A stretch of 64,000 nucleotides of DNA from Clostridia bacterium (GCA_017450945.1 JAFSSP010000017.1:62001-126000); one strand, 5' to 3'. Positions 43,049-51,163 are shown, counted from the first letter of the stretch. Made by a program: numbers and translations. The notes: a model not told the origin generated them from the sequence alone.

Positions 43049-43885
43049 ATGAAAATGAGAAGATGGTCTATCGAAGAACGTTCGGCCGGTATCTTTGTGC
43101 TCGCCCTGCTCTTTTGCAGTCTATTTTGCTTTGCACTTGCGATGGCGATCGGCAAAAACGAACCGGAAGAAAGCGCCCCTGAACAGGTACAAGACAAAAA
43201 TATCCTTCCAATGCAAGAGCTTCCCCGCGTCTCTCCTGCCGACGCCGCTTATTTTCTTGCGGCAACGCAGGATGCAGGGCTTGCATACCAGAACCGGCTG
43301 ACCTTTTTCGGCGAGTCCACCACGGCGCATCTGAAAAGCCGCGGCGTGCTCCCCGCGTCTCAGGTGTTAGCCGACGAAAGCGGCACCAAGCGGCTCTCTG
43401 CAAGACTCCCTTTTGAGAGTGTCAGAGATCCGGAGAGCGGCAAAAGCACCTGCTTTTTGGAGGTGATCGAAAAGAAAAAGCCAGCGATCTTAGTGCTTTC
43501 CTTTGGGCTCAACGGCCTTTTGAATTACGCAAAGGATACCGGGCTGTTCAAACAGGATTATAATACCCTGCTTGACTCGATCCAATCGGCCTCTCCGGAT
43601 ACAAAAATCATTCTGCAAACGGTTTATCCGGTGGCAAAGGAATGCGACCGTTTTGACGATCCGACCGATACCAACCGCAAAATCGGAATGCTCAACGCCG
43701 CGCTCCCAGAGATTGCTTCCAATTATGAAAACGTGCTCTGCGTCGATACCGCGTCGGTATTAAAAGACCTTGACGGCAGTCTTGACCCTGCCTTTGATCA
43801 GGGCGACGGCTACCATCTGACCGCCTCGGCCTACAAAAGGATCCTACAATATCTGCGCACACACGCATGGGAGGAAGAGTTATGA
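43049..43885 (+). CDS. Membrane-anchored SGNH-hydrolase-like protein
   Basis: A 278-aa protein with one N-terminal membrane helix (about 14-36) and an extracytoplasmic SGNH fold. 'TFFGESTTAHL' replaces the usual GDS serine block, and 'GDGYHLTASAY' carries the Asp/His block. 'LVLSFGLNGL' may supply the block III Asn. The ATG at 43049 follows AAAGGAGG. It overlaps the lipoprotein gene by 4 nt (ATGA). It may modify a cell-wall glycan, but no substrate is evident. Confidence 0.82.
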   Translation: MKMRRWSIEERSAGIFVLALLFCSLFCFALAMAIGKNEPEESAPEQVQDKNILPMQELPRVSPADAAYFLAATQDAGLAYQNRLTFFGESTTAHLKSRGVLPASQVLADESGTKRLSARLPFESVRDPESGKSTCFLEVIEKKKPAILVLSFGLNGLLNYAKDTGLFKQDYNTLLDSIQSASPDTKIILQTVYPVAKECDRFDDPTDTNRKIGMLNAALPEIASNYENVLCVDTASVLKDLDGSLDPAFDQGDGYHLTASAYKRILQYLRTHAWEEEL

Positions 43886-44373
43886 AAAAAGCGCTTGCAC
43901 TGCTCTGCCTTGTCGCCGCTTCCCTGCTTGTTTTTGCCGCCTGCAAGGAGAGCTATCGGAATGATCTGACCCCTTACGAGCTGGCCGATCATCTTGAAAC
44001 AGAAGGCGTGGGCGGGCTTCTTCGCCAAATGGATGATCAAGTCGGGTTTTACGGTGAACTGCAGATCGATTCGCCCTTTGCCCTGCGACTCGCGGAGGAC
44101 GGAAGCAATCTCGACGAGTTCGCCGTTTTTTCCTGCGAAAACGAGACGCAGGCAAAGGCCCTTGCAAAAAGACTGAACGACTATCTGAAAGAGCGATATG
44201 AAAAGGATCGGGACTGGTATCTTTCCTATATTCCCGAAGAGCTTCCAAAGTTGCAGCGAGCGGAGGTGAAAACCTTTGGGAACTATGTCGCTTATGCGAT
44301 CCTCTCGCAGAATGAACGCAATCGCGCCTTTGATCTTTTGCATCAAAAGCTGTTGCAAATAAAAACGGCATGA
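43882..44373 (+). CDS. DUF4358-type lipoprotein
   Basis: A 163-aa predicted lipoprotein. The N-terminus 'MKKALALLCLVAASLLVFAACKES' has a lipobox ending in Cys21. The mature part fits DUF4358: a 'TPYELADHLET' N-helix, a 'FAVFSCENETQAKALAKRLNDYLKERYE' helix, and a late strand 'GNYVAYAILSQNERN'. DUF4358 proteins are common next to SGNH/acyltransferase genes in Clostridia and have no known function. It is coupled to the SGNH gene and ends at a strong terminator. Confidence 0.82.
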   Translation: MKKALALLCLVAASLLVFAACKESYRNDLTPYELADHLETEGVGGLLRQMDDQVGFYGELQIDSPFALRLAEDGSNLDEFAVFSCENETQAKALAKRLNDYLKERYEKDRDWYLSYIPEELPKLQRAEVKTFGNYVAYAILSQNERNRAFDLLHQKLLQIKTA

Positions 44374-44374
44374 A

Positions 44375-44403
44375 AAAAGCGGCGGTATCGCCGCTTTTTT
44401 CAT
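44375..44403. terminator. Bidirectional terminator between the DUF4358 gene and rpmA
   Basis: AAAAAAGCGGCG, loop GTAT, CGCCGCTTTTTT: a perfect 12-bp stem usable in both directions. Confidence 0.9.
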
Positions 44404-44414
44404 GCCAGAATCAA

Positions 44415-44696
44415 TCAGTCTGCGTAAACGCTGACCTTTTTCTGGGATCTGCTGTAATGCTCAAATTTCACTTTGCCGTCAATGAGGGCATACAGAGTGT
44501 AGTCCTTGCCAACACCGACATTCTCACCGGCACGAACGGCGCTTCCACGCTGTCTGACGATGATATTGCCTGCGAGCACGGGCTGGCCGTCAGCCTTTTT
44601 CACGCCAAGACGCTTCGACTCACTGTCGCGGCCGTTCTTGGTGGAACCCACACCTTTTTTATGAGCAAAGAATTGTAAACTGAGTTTCAACATCAT
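44415..44696 (-). CDS. rpmA: Ribosomal protein L27 with Prp-cleaved extension
   Basis: A 93-aa 50S protein near the peptidyl-transferase centre. The N-terminus '[22 protein letters not shown]' contains the Bacillota extension; the Prp protease is expected to cut after LQFF so that AHKKG becomes the new N-terminus. '[17 protein letters not shown]' is the L27 signature. The start ATG at 44696 follows GGAGG by 6 nt; the adjacent ATG at 44693 is equally possible. It is in the usual rplU-prp-rpmA order. Confidence 0.97.
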   Translation of the reverse strand: MMLKLSLQFFAHKKGVGSTKNGRDSESKRLGVKKADGQPVLAGNIIVRQRGSAVRAGENVGVGKDYTLYALIDGKVKFEHYSRSQKKVSVYAD

Positions 44697-44718
44697 TCTT
44701 TTCCTCCGTAAATTTCTT

Positions 44719-45087
44719 TCAGTTGTTGTCTTCGTAGGGTTGATCCTTAACCTGTACGTCGAGATAATCGCCGTACTCTTCGAGCATGTCTCCGAGCTGA
44801 CAATAGTATCCCATGAAGATCCCCGAGACGGCATAACGCTTGTAGTCGTCCGACTCAAATTCGGGAAGCGCCGATTTGCAACGCACCCGGATGCGGGTAT
44901 CTTCGTCGTCGATCTCATACTCCACTCTCGAAGCGTAAGCCACCTCGATGGTGTTGATGAGGAACATGGTCATGGAAGAGATGGCCGCGCAAAGGATATC
45001 CTCCCCTGCTTCGCCGTAACCGGTGTGCCCGGTCTCCTCAAACCCGTAGAAAACTCCGCCGCTGCGGAAAAACACGATTTTCGTCAT
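44719..45087 (-). CDS. prp: Ribosomal-processing cysteine protease Prp
   Basis: A 122-aa cysteine protease that removes the L27 N-terminal extension. Catalytic His21 ('[15 protein letters not shown]') and Cys33 are both present. It is encoded between L21 and L27, where Prp (YsxB family) is always found. It has an acidic C-terminal tail, slightly longer than in B. subtilis. Confidence 0.95.
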   Translation of the reverse strand: MTKIVFFRSGGVFYGFEETGHTGYGEAGEDILCAAISSMTMFLINTIEVAYASRVEYEIDDEDTRIRVRCKSALPEFESDDYKRYAVSGIFMGYYCQLGDMLEEYGDYLDVQVKDQPYEDNN

Positions 45088-45104
45088 GTTCTTTTGTCAA
45101 GAAG

Positions 45105-45416
45105 TTAAGCTTTGATCTTGGTGATCTGCACTTTGGTGAAAGGCTGTCTGTGGCCGATCTTCTTCTTTTCGTTCTTTTTGGACTTGTACTTGATGACGTC
45201 GATCTTCTTGCCCTTGCCGTTCTTCAGAACCTTGGCAGTGACCTTTGCGCCGTCGATCACAGGAGTTCCTGCACGGAAACCCTTGTCGTCCGAGAGAGCC
45301 AGAACCTGGTCAAAAACGACTTCGTCTCCCTCGTTTGCGCCGAGCTTCTCAACAAAGAGAATATCCTGCTCGGTGACTTTGTACTGCTTTCCGCCGGTTT
45401 CGATGACTGCAAACAC
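45105..45416 (-). CDS. rplU: Ribosomal protein L21
   Basis: A 103-aa 50S protein. 'AVIETGGKQYKVTEQD' at the N-terminus and 'KRKKNEKKKIGHRQPFT'-like basic C-terminus ('HRQPFTKVQITKI') are typical. The start is GTG at 45416, giving the family N-terminus MFAVIETGG with GTGAGGTG 5-6 nt upstream; the upstream GTG at 45425 would overlap that site. Confidence 0.95.
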   Translation of the reverse strand: MFAVIETGGKQYKVTEQDILFVEKLGANEGDEVVFDQVLALSDDKGFRAGTPVIDGAKVTAKVLKNGKGKKIDVIKYKSKKNEKKKIGHRQPFTKVQITKIKA

Positions 45417-45454
45417 GAAAAGCACCTCACTTTCTCATAGACTCGCTAATGACT

Positions 45455-45490
45455 TTGGCGGCGTCCTTTCGGACGCACTTAAAAGAAGCC
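45455..45490 (-). promoter_or_regulatory. Probable L21 leader element
   Basis: Minus-strand hairpin GCGTCC-GAAA-GGACGC (stem at 45461-45476) followed by CGCCAAAGTCATTAG, between the promoter and rplU. It resembles the L21 autoregulatory leader of Bacillota, but I cannot confirm the covariance model. Confidence 0.5.
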
Positions 45491-45508
45491 AACATTAAGC
45501 GGCATGTT

Positions 45509-45538
45509 ATTATAGCACAAGACTTTCCCAAAAGTCAA
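45509..45538 (-). promoter_or_regulatory. Promoter of rplU-prp-rpmA
   Basis: Minus-strand TTGACT (45533-45538), 18-bp spacer, TATAAT (45509-45514). Confidence 0.8.
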
Positions 45539-45588
45539 GGGGTTTTTGGAAATTTTTTCGGAGAATTATTAAATATATAGAAAAAAGA

Positions 45589-45616
45589 TTGACAAAAGGC
45601 AAAAAACGTTTATACT
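45589..45616 (+). promoter_or_regulatory. Promoter of a candidate small RNA
   Basis: TTGACA (45589-45594), 16-bp spacer, TATACT (45611-45616) on the plus strand, with no coding region downstream for more than 5 kb. Confidence 0.7.
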
Positions 45617-45619
45617 GAT

Positions 45620-45706
45620 AGCAAGAGATCCTGATGGTGCGAGAGAGCTTGACTCTGTAACGGCCGTGCCGCCGGGAGCGGATGTATGGGTCTCTGTTTG
45701 CTTTTA
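45620..45706 (+). ncRNA. Candidate structured non-coding RNA
   Basis: About 87 nt closed by a 12-bp helix (45620-45631 with 45688-45702, one 3-nt bulge). Inside are three short hairpins: AGAG/CTCT, CGGC/GCCG with a CGT loop, and CCG/CGG with a GGAG loop. It starts right after a good promoter and ends in TTTTAT. I do not recognise a known riboswitch or sRNA family. The gene-free stretch 45416-46031 holds this RNA and the repeats listed. Confidence 0.5.
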
Positions 45707-45723
45707 TAGATAGATTTCAAAAC

Positions 45724-45776
45724 TCCCCCTCATCCACCACCTACGGTGGTCCCCCTTCCCCTCAAGGGGGAAGGCT
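45724..45776. repeat. Dispersed double-hairpin repeat, copy 2
   Basis: CCCCCTCATCC, hairpin CCACC/GGTGG with a TAC loop, hairpin CCCCCTT/AAGGGGG, ending GGCT. It matches the order and ends of copy 1 (39924-39974). Confidence 0.75.
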
Positions 45777-45797
45777 GCAAAATAGCGATTCACAGCA

Positions 45798-45836
45798 AAA
45801 AGGCCGGAAAGCTACGAAGACTTTCCGGTCGCCTTT
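45798..45836 (+). terminator. Terminator-like hairpin
   Basis: CGGAAAG/CTTTCCG core extended by GGC/GCC with flanking AAAA and TTTT. It could end the small RNA transcript or belong to the repeat cluster. Confidence 0.5.
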
Positions 45837-45973
45837 TCTTTGATTGTGTAAGCGCAAAGAAAAAGCTAACAAAAAGAAACGCGTTCTTTGGGGCTACTCG
45901 CCCCAAACCCTCGCCACTTTTGAAAAAGTGGACAAAACTTTTATTCCAAATGAGTTTGTTTTTTCAGAAAGGG

Positions 45974-46014
45974 TGCGGGGAAACCTCTTTTTTTCAAAAA
46001 AGGGTTTCCCCGCA
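45974..46014. repeat. Long palindrome (dispersed family, copy 3)
   Basis: 12-bp outer arms TGCGGGGAAACC/GGTTTCCCCGCA plus a 7-bp A/T inner stem with one bulged T. It lies 17 nt past the thrS stop and probably serves as its terminator. Confidence 0.75.
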
Positions 46015-46030
46015 TATTTCTTTTCTTCTC

Positions 46031-47794
46031 TTACGCTCTGTCTTTGATCTCTTTTTGGATCATGGCGATGAAGTCGGCTTCCGACATGGTTTCGGTCTTG
46101 CCGCTATCGCGGAAGCGAACCGAGACGGTTCCCTCTTCGGCTTCCTTCTGGCCGATGATGAGCATATATGGCACGCGGTCAACGACCTGTGCTTCACGGA
46201 TCATATAACCGATCTTCTCGTTGCGGTCGTCAAGCTCGGTGCGGATACCTGCGGCTTTGAGATCTTCATAAATCTTTTTGCCGTAGTCGGCGCACTTCTC
46301 GGAGACAAGCAGAACTTTTGCCTGAAGCGGAGCGAGCCAGGTCGGGAACTTGCCGGCATAGTGCTCGGTCAAGACGCCGATGAAGCGCTCGACAGAGCCG
46401 AACACCACACGGTGGATCATGACCGGCGTGTACTTTTGTCCGTCGGAGGCGGTGTACTCGAGATTAAAGCGGCCGGGCAACTGGTAGTCGAGCTGGATCG
46501 TGCCGCACTGCCACTCGCGGCCAAGGCTGTCGGTCAGGTGGAAGTCGAGCTTCGGGCCATAGAACGCGCCGTCGCCGGGGTTGAGCTTGTAGGTCTTGCC
46601 GAGCGAGGTGATCGCGTCTGCAAGCGCGTTCTCGGCGATCTCCCAGTCTTCCCTGCTGCCCAGGTGGTCGTCGGGCATAGTGGAAAGCTCGATCGTGTAA
46701 GGCAGTTTGAAGAGGTTATAGACCTCGTCAAAGAGCTGAACGATGCGCATGACCTCATCCTTGATCTGCTCTTTTGCAAGCAGAATGTGCGCGTCGTCCT
46801 GCGTGAACGCACGAACGCGGAAGAGTCCGTGCAGAGCGCCCGAAAGCTCGTGGCGATGCACCTTGCCGAGCTCGGCGCAACGCATCGGCAGTTCCTTGTA
46901 GGAACGCGGCTTGATGCCGTAGACCAGCACCGTGCCGGGGCAGTTCATCGGCTTGATGGCAAAATCCTCGCCGTCAATGACCGTCGTGTACATATTTTCT
47001 TTGTAGTGATCCCAGTGGCCCGAGGTCTCCCAAAGCGTGCGGCGCATGATCTGCGGCGTCAGCACTTCGTCGTAGCCCCACTTTGCGTGGATCTCGTGCC
47101 AGTAATCGAGCAGTGCGTTGCGCAGGATCATGCCCTTGGGAAGGAAGAACGGCATGCCGGGCGCTTCGTCCATGAGGGCAAAGAGATCCATCTCGCGGCC
47201 GATGCGACGGTGATCGCGTTTTTCGGCCTCTTCAAGCTGTTTGAGATACTCGTCCAGCTCCTCCTGCGTGCGGAAGGCGGTTCCCTTGATGCGCGTGAGC
47301 ATCTTGTTATTCTTATCGTTCTTCCAGTACGCGCCCGACTGGTCAAGGATCTTGAAGGCCTTGAGCGCCTTGGTGTAGCAGAGGTGAGGGCCGGTACACA
47401 TATCGACGTAGTCACCCTGCGTAAAGAAGCTGATTTCGGCATCTTCGGGCAGATCGGCAATGTGCTCGACCTTGTAAATTTCTCCGCGCTCTTTCATGAA
47501 GGCGATCGCCTCTTCGCGCGGCAAAATCGACGGACGGATCGGCAGGTTCTCCTTGACGATCTTTTTCATCTCGGCCTCGATGGCGGCAAGATCCTCGTCC
47601 GAGAGCTTGCGATCGCCGAGGTCGACGTCATAGTAAAAGCCTTTTTCGTTGGCAGGGCCGTAGGCAAATTTTGCCTCGGGATACAGGCGGCGGATCGCCT
47701 GCGCCATGATGTGCGCCGCCGTGTGGCGCAGAATGTGCAATTCCTCTTCGGGCAGAGCTTCGCCCACGTTCCCATTGCTGTAAATAATCTTCAT
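46031..47794 (-). CDS. thrS: Threonyl-tRNA synthetase lacking the TGS domain
   Basis: Class II synthetase, 587 aa against about 640 for the full type; the N-terminal TGS domain (about 60 aa) is absent and the protein begins directly at the editing domain. The editing motif is 'HTAAHIMAQA' (H24, H28); a second-domain 'TGPHL' follows. Zinc ligands are expected at C ('MNCPG'), H ('VHRHE') and H ('MIHRVVFGS'). Motif 2 is 'FRVRAFTQDDAHI' and the C-terminal anticodon-binding domain starts near residue 490. A T-box leader precedes it. Confidence 0.96.
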   Translation of the reverse strand: MKIIYSNGNVGEALPEEELHILRHTAAHIMAQAIRRLYPEAKFAYGPANEKGFYYDVDLGDRKLSDEDLAAIEAEMKKIVKENLPIRPSILPREEAIAFMKERGEIYKVEHIADLPEDAEISFFTQGDYVDMCTGPHLCYTKALKAFKILDQSGAYWKNDKNNKMLTRIKGTAFRTQEELDEYLKQLEEAEKRDHRRIGREMDLFALMDEAPGMPFFLPKGMILRNALLDYWHEIHAKWGYDEVLTPQIMRRTLWETSGHWDHYKENMYTTVIDGEDFAIKPMNCPGTVLVYGIKPRSYKELPMRCAELGKVHRHELSGALHGLFRVRAFTQDDAHILLAKEQIKDEVMRIVQLFDEVYNLFKLPYTIELSTMPDDHLGSREDWEIAENALADAITSLGKTYKLNPGDGAFYGPKLDFHLTDSLGREWQCGTIQLDYQLPGRFNLEYTASDGQKYTPVMIHRVVFGSVERFIGVLTEHYAGKFPTWLAPLQAKVLLVSEKCADYGKKIYEDLKAAGIRTELDDRNEKIGYMIREAQVVDRVPYMLIIGQKEAEEGTVSVRFRDSGKTETMSEADFIAMIQKEIKDRA

Positions 47795-47824
47795 ATTGTT
47801 TCTCCTTTTTGATTTTCAAAATAA

Positions 47825-48030
47825 AAATGCACCCCGACAGTCGTCTTGCGACGTTTTGTCAAGGGTGCATGAAAATGCACGGTTCCACCCGGACGTTTCA
47901 CTCATTTTTGTTCGATTGTAAAACGGCGGGGCGGTATTCCGAAGCCCGGCAACAAGATCCTCTCAGCAAATCCTTTTTGGATTGGATCTCTCTCTTGGAA
48001 GCGGTAGGATCGGAACGTATTCCCTCCGGG
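47825..48030 (-). promoter_or_regulatory. T-box leader of thrS
   Basis: The minus strand contains the T-box sequence GGGTGGAACCGTGC (47875-47890) and then a terminator hairpin TGCACCC...GGGTGCA with T-run (47825-47870), the standard antiterminator/terminator pair that senses uncharged tRNA. An ACC triplet within 'GAATACCG' upstream is a plausible Thr specifier. The leader is about 200 nt and starts directly after mgsA. Confidence 0.88.
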
Positions 48031-48036
48031 AAGGCT

Positions 48037-48480
48037 TTAGCCTTCGGTCTTTTCTTTCTGTTTGCTCCGGTTGTAGGCCGAGCGGGGGTTGACGAAGTTG
48101 CGCCAGTCGAGGTCGCCGCGATCAAGTGCCATCACAAGCACCTCGGCGGTGGCAATGTTGGTTGCAACCGGAATGTTGTACTCGTCGCAAAGGCGCAAAA
48201 GCTCGTTTGCATGCTCGTTGCTCTTGGCGTCTTTTCTTGCGTCCTTGAGGTAGAGCAAGAGGTCGATCTCGTTGCAGGCAATGCGCGCGGCGATCTGGTC
48301 CTTGCCGCCCTGAATGCCGGCCAAAAGATGCTCGATCTTAAGGCCAGTCGCCTCGGAGATGTACTTCGCGGTAATGCTGGTGGCGCAAAGATTATGCTTG
48401 CTCAGAATGCCGCAGTAAGCGATGCAGAACTGGGTCATGAGCTCTTTTTTCATATCATGTGCGATGATTGCGATTTCCAC
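48037..48480 (-). CDS. mgsA: Methylglyoxal synthase
   Basis: A 147-aa enzyme that converts dihydroxyacetone phosphate to methylglyoxal and phosphate. 'IAIIAHDMKKELM' and 'GGKDQIAARIACNEIDLLLYLKD' match the MgsA fold, with the catalytic Asp in 'GGKD' (Gly-Gly-x-Asp). 'DEYNIPVATNIATAEVLV' is the phosphate site. The start is GTG at 48480 with AAAGGAG upstream. It has its own promoter (48532-48561). It would relieve sugar-phosphate stress in a saccharolytic organism. Confidence 0.95.
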   Translation of the reverse strand: MEIAIIAHDMKKELMTQFCIAYCGILSKHNLCATSITAKYISEATGLKIEHLLAGIQGGKDQIAARIACNEIDLLLYLKDARKDAKSNEHANELLRLCDEYNIPVATNIATAEVLVMALDRGDLDWRNFVNPRSAYNRSKQKEKTEG

Positions 48481-48531
48481 GAATGCTCTCCTTTCTTGCG
48501 ACGTCGGAGCGGGTATTCTTTCAACGGGAAT

Positions 48532-48561
48532 ATTATAACATAAATCTACATGCTATGTCAA
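48532..48561 (-). promoter_or_regulatory. Promoter of mgsA
   Basis: Minus-strand TTGACA (48556-48561), 18-bp spacer, TATAAT (48532-48537). Confidence 0.75.
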
Positions 48562-48600
48562 GGGAGTTTCCGGATTTTTCCGGAAGTTTTCACAAGAAGT

Positions 48601-49137
48601 TTATTCGTACTTTGCGCGCTCGCCGCCGATGTACTTCGGCCGTGTGGAAGCGGCAAACACGAGCGCCTGGCCGATGGTTTTCTGCGAGAGGCGCAACGGA
48701 ACCGCCACGTCGCGAAGATGCATCCCGATCATCGTGCCGCCGATGTCCAGCCCCGCGTGAGCCTTGATATGCTCCACGACGACCGGATGATCAAAGCCCT
48801 CGTAAGCGGCGGTGGCAAACGAGCCGCCCGCCTTCGGTTTCGGGACGACAGAGACGCGTTCCAGACCGTATTTTTCGGCACATTCCGCTTCGACGACAAG
48901 GGCGCGGTTGAGATGCTCACAGCACTGTGCGGCGAGGAAGATCCCCTTTTCGCGAAGTCTTGCGACGATCGCGTCAAAGACTTCTTTTGCGGCTTCCGGA
49001 TCGGAGGCTTTGCCGAGCGTTCCCCCGACGATCTCGGAGGAGGAGCAACCGACCACAAGGATCTGTCCCGCGGTCAGGTGCGCGCGCTCGAGCAGCTCGT
49101 CAAGCGCATTTATTGCCTCTTTTGCAAGGATATTCAT
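48601..49137 (-). CDS. YwlG-family (UPF0340/TIGR01440) protein
   Basis: A 178-aa conserved Bacillota protein of unknown function. 'VVGCSSSEIVGG' and 'QCCEHLNRALVVE' match the TIGR01440 family, and 'DIGGTMIGMHLRDVAVPLRL' the C-terminal part. I chose the ATG at 49137 (MNILAKEA); the upstream frame reaches 49173. It ends the ispE-DUF1385 gene group on the minus strand, with 46 nt to the next gene. Confidence 0.9.
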   Translation of the reverse strand: MNILAKEAINALDELLERAHLTAGQILVVGCSSSEIVGGTLGKASDPEAAKEVFDAIVARLREKGIFLAAQCCEHLNRALVVEAECAEKYGLERVSVVPKPKAGGSFATAAYEGFDHPVVVEHIKAHAGLDIGGTMIGMHLRDVAVPLRLSQKTIGQALVFAASTRPKYIGGERAKYE

Positions 49138-49182
49138 GAAATTAACGCCTTCTTTCAAGAAGTGAAAAATCAAAATTCGGAT

Positions 49183-50166
49183 TTACCAGCGGTCGCTGTC
49201 ATCCTCCGGGATGACAACTTCCACCGCTTTGATCGCGCATTCGATCATCTCGCCGGTCGGCTCAAAAACCGTGATTCTTTGGAGCGCAAGACCGGGCGCC
49301 GAAATGATCTTTGTCAGCCAGTTGTCGTGGCGGCCGGCGAACTTGATGAGCTCGTAGCCGATGCCGACGATCAGCGGAATGAGCAGGATTTTAACAATGA
49401 CACGGAGCGCCACCGGCAGAACGCTGCCCGAAATTGCGATTGAGATCGGATCGATGAAAAAGGAAATAAAAATACTGACAAGAAGCATGAGAATCAAGAA
49501 GGAAGTGCCGCATCTCGGATGGAAACGGCGCATTTTTCTCACATTCTCCACTGTCAGAGGAAGACCTGCTTCGTAGCAGAAAATGGTCTTGTGCTCGGCG
49601 CCGTGGTACATGAAGGTGCGGCGGATATCCTTCATCAGAGAGATGGCCGCCATGTAACCGACAAGGATCAGGATCTTCAAAATGCCCTCAAACACCGATT
49701 TGATGAGCGACTGGAGCGCCTCGCTAAGGCTTGTCACATGCGGAGCAAGCGTCCAGACAAAAAGCTTTGAGGGGAGCCAGACAAACAGCGCAATCGCAAC
49801 GGCAAAGCCGAGAACGGTACTGAGAACCGTCACAAGCGTCATCATCCATTTGGGGAGCTTGGAGGTAGATCCGTCCTCCTCTTCCACATCTCCGAGCCCG
49901 GAAAGTTCGGCCGAGCGCATGAGCGCCTTGTAGCCGACCGACATCGAATCGATATAGCCGAGGATGCCCCGAATGATCGGAAGGCGGCAGATTCTCGGCC
50001 GCTTTGCGCCTTTGGTTTCGGACTCCTCCACAACAATTTCGCCTTTTTGGTTGCGCACAGCCAGAGCGGTCTTCTTTGGCCCGCGCATCATAATGCCCTC
50101 AATGAGGGCCTGCCCGCCGATCGAGGTTTTTCTTTGGCAGGCAACAGGTTCTTTTTTGGGTTTCAA
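49183..50166 (-). CDS. DUF1385 membrane protein (YqhQ-like)
   Basis: A 327-aa membrane protein of the DUF1385 family. The signature is 'GGQALIEGIMMRGPKKTALAVR' split by a hydrophobic C-terminal half with about four helices; 'YHGAEHKTIFCYEAGLPLTVENVRKMRRFHPRCGTSF' contains the conserved His/Cys set that may bind metal. The start is uncertain: TTG at 50166 has AAAGGTAG upstream, while TTG at 50205 (13 residues longer) overlaps ispE and lacks a site. Function unknown. Confidence 0.85.
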   Translation of the reverse strand: MKPKKEPVACQRKTSIGGQALIEGIMMRGPKKTALAVRNQKGEIVVEESETKGAKRPRICRLPIIRGILGYIDSMSVGYKALMRSAELSGLGDVEEEDGSTSKLPKWMMTLVTVLSTVLGFAVAIALFVWLPSKLFVWTLAPHVTSLSEALQSLIKSVFEGILKILILVGYMAAISLMKDIRRTFMYHGAEHKTIFCYEAGLPLTVENVRKMRRFHPRCGTSFLILMLLVSIFISFFIDPISIAISGSVLPVALRVIVKILLIPLIVGIGYELIKFAGRHDNWLTKIISAPGLALQRITVFEPTGEMIECAIKAVEVVIPEDDSDRW

Positions 50167-50201
50167 CTGGTTTTCTACCTTTCTCCTGCTGTTGCAGGGT
50201 A

Positions 50202-51077
50202 TCAATCAAAGGAATATGCCCCGGTGGGGTGACAAACGAACGCCGAAATTCCCTTTTGGGGAAGGGCCGCCTGACAGGTATCCGCAGTTTTCGGATCCGG
50301 AAAGATCCCGAACACCGAAGGGCCGCTCCCGCTCATCATTGAGAAGAGCGCACCGGATTCTTTCATTGTCGTCTTGATCTCTCTTACCATCGGCCGCAGA
50401 GGTTCGACAACTGTTTCAAAATCGTTGTAAAAGCAAGGGAAAGCCGCCGCAAGATCCTTTTCTTCAAAGGCTTTTGCGATCGCATCCGGGAGCGCCTGCC
50501 TCTTTTGCTTTGCTTCGTCGATGATCGCATAGGCTTCCTTGGTGGAAACCCCTTTCCCTCCGCAGGCCACGACGATCGCACACTGCGGCATGGGAGAGAT
50601 CGAACTCAGCTTTTCGCCAACTCCGGTCGCAAGCGAGGTGCCGCCGACAATACAGAACGGAACATCGGCGCCCAGCGTTCTGCCGAGCCAGCAAAGCTCT
50701 TCTTTGGAAAGCGGAGAACCACAGAGCCGGTTGAGACCCCTTAAAACCGCCGCCGCGTCCGCAGAGCCTCCTCCGAGCCCTGCCGCCATGGGAATATGCT
50801 TTTCAAGACGTAGGATCACTTCCCCGCGCCGGCCGGTCGCAGTCAGAAAGGCTTCGGCCGCGCGGTAAGCAAGATTGGTACAGTCTCCGGGCAGTCGCGC
50901 CGCTCCGGACACGTCAAGCGAGATCTTGGTAAAGCTCTCCGGGCGATAGTCGATCGTAACAAGATCGCAAAGCGAGACCGTCTGCATGACGCTGACCAGC
51001 TCGTGGTATCCGTCCGGCCGTTTTCCCTCGACCGAGAGCAAAAGATTGAGTTTTGCGTTGGCTCGCTCGACCTGCAT
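50202..51077 (-). CDS. ispE: 4-diphosphocytidyl-2-C-methyl-D-erythritol kinase
   Basis: GHMP kinase of the MEP isoprenoid pathway. 'RANAKLNLLLSVEGKRPDGYHELVSVM' is the substrate-site N-terminus, 'KHIPMAAGLGGGSADAAAVLRGLNRL' the ATP-binding glycine loop, and 'MSGSGPSVFGIF' the C-terminal GHMP motif. The start ATG at 51077 follows AAGGACGG. Its end overlaps the DUF1385 start region. Confidence 0.96.
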   Translation of the reverse strand: MQVERANAKLNLLLSVEGKRPDGYHELVSVMQTVSLCDLVTIDYRPESFTKISLDVSGAARLPGDCTNLAYRAAEAFLTATGRRGEVILRLEKHIPMAAGLGGGSADAAAVLRGLNRLCGSPLSKEELCWLGRTLGADVPFCIVGGTSLATGVGEKLSSISPMPQCAIVVACGGKGVSTKEAYAIIDEAKQKRQALPDAIAKAFEEKDLAAAFPCFYNDFETVVEPLRPMVREIKTTMKESGALFSMMSGSGPSVFGIFPDPKTADTCQAALPQKGISAFVCHPTGAYSFD

Positions 51078-51163
51078 ACACGTCCGTCCTTTCCGAAGAT
51101 AAAACAATTCTACCACACTTTGCTTTTTTTTGCAAGATTTATCCCGAAGAATTTGAAAATCTA

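Noticed and set aside
45620..45706. ZTP (pfl) or T-box riboswitch identity for the structured RNA
   Set aside because: Only a short GCCGCCGGGAG-like stretch is similar; the rest of the motif and the required pairing do not fit.
45746..47812. 688-aa plus-strand reading frame
   Set aside because: It is antisense to thrS and begins in the repeat region; it has no protein family features.
47809..48543. 244-aa plus-strand reading frame
   Set aside because: Lies over the T-box leader and antisense to mgsA.
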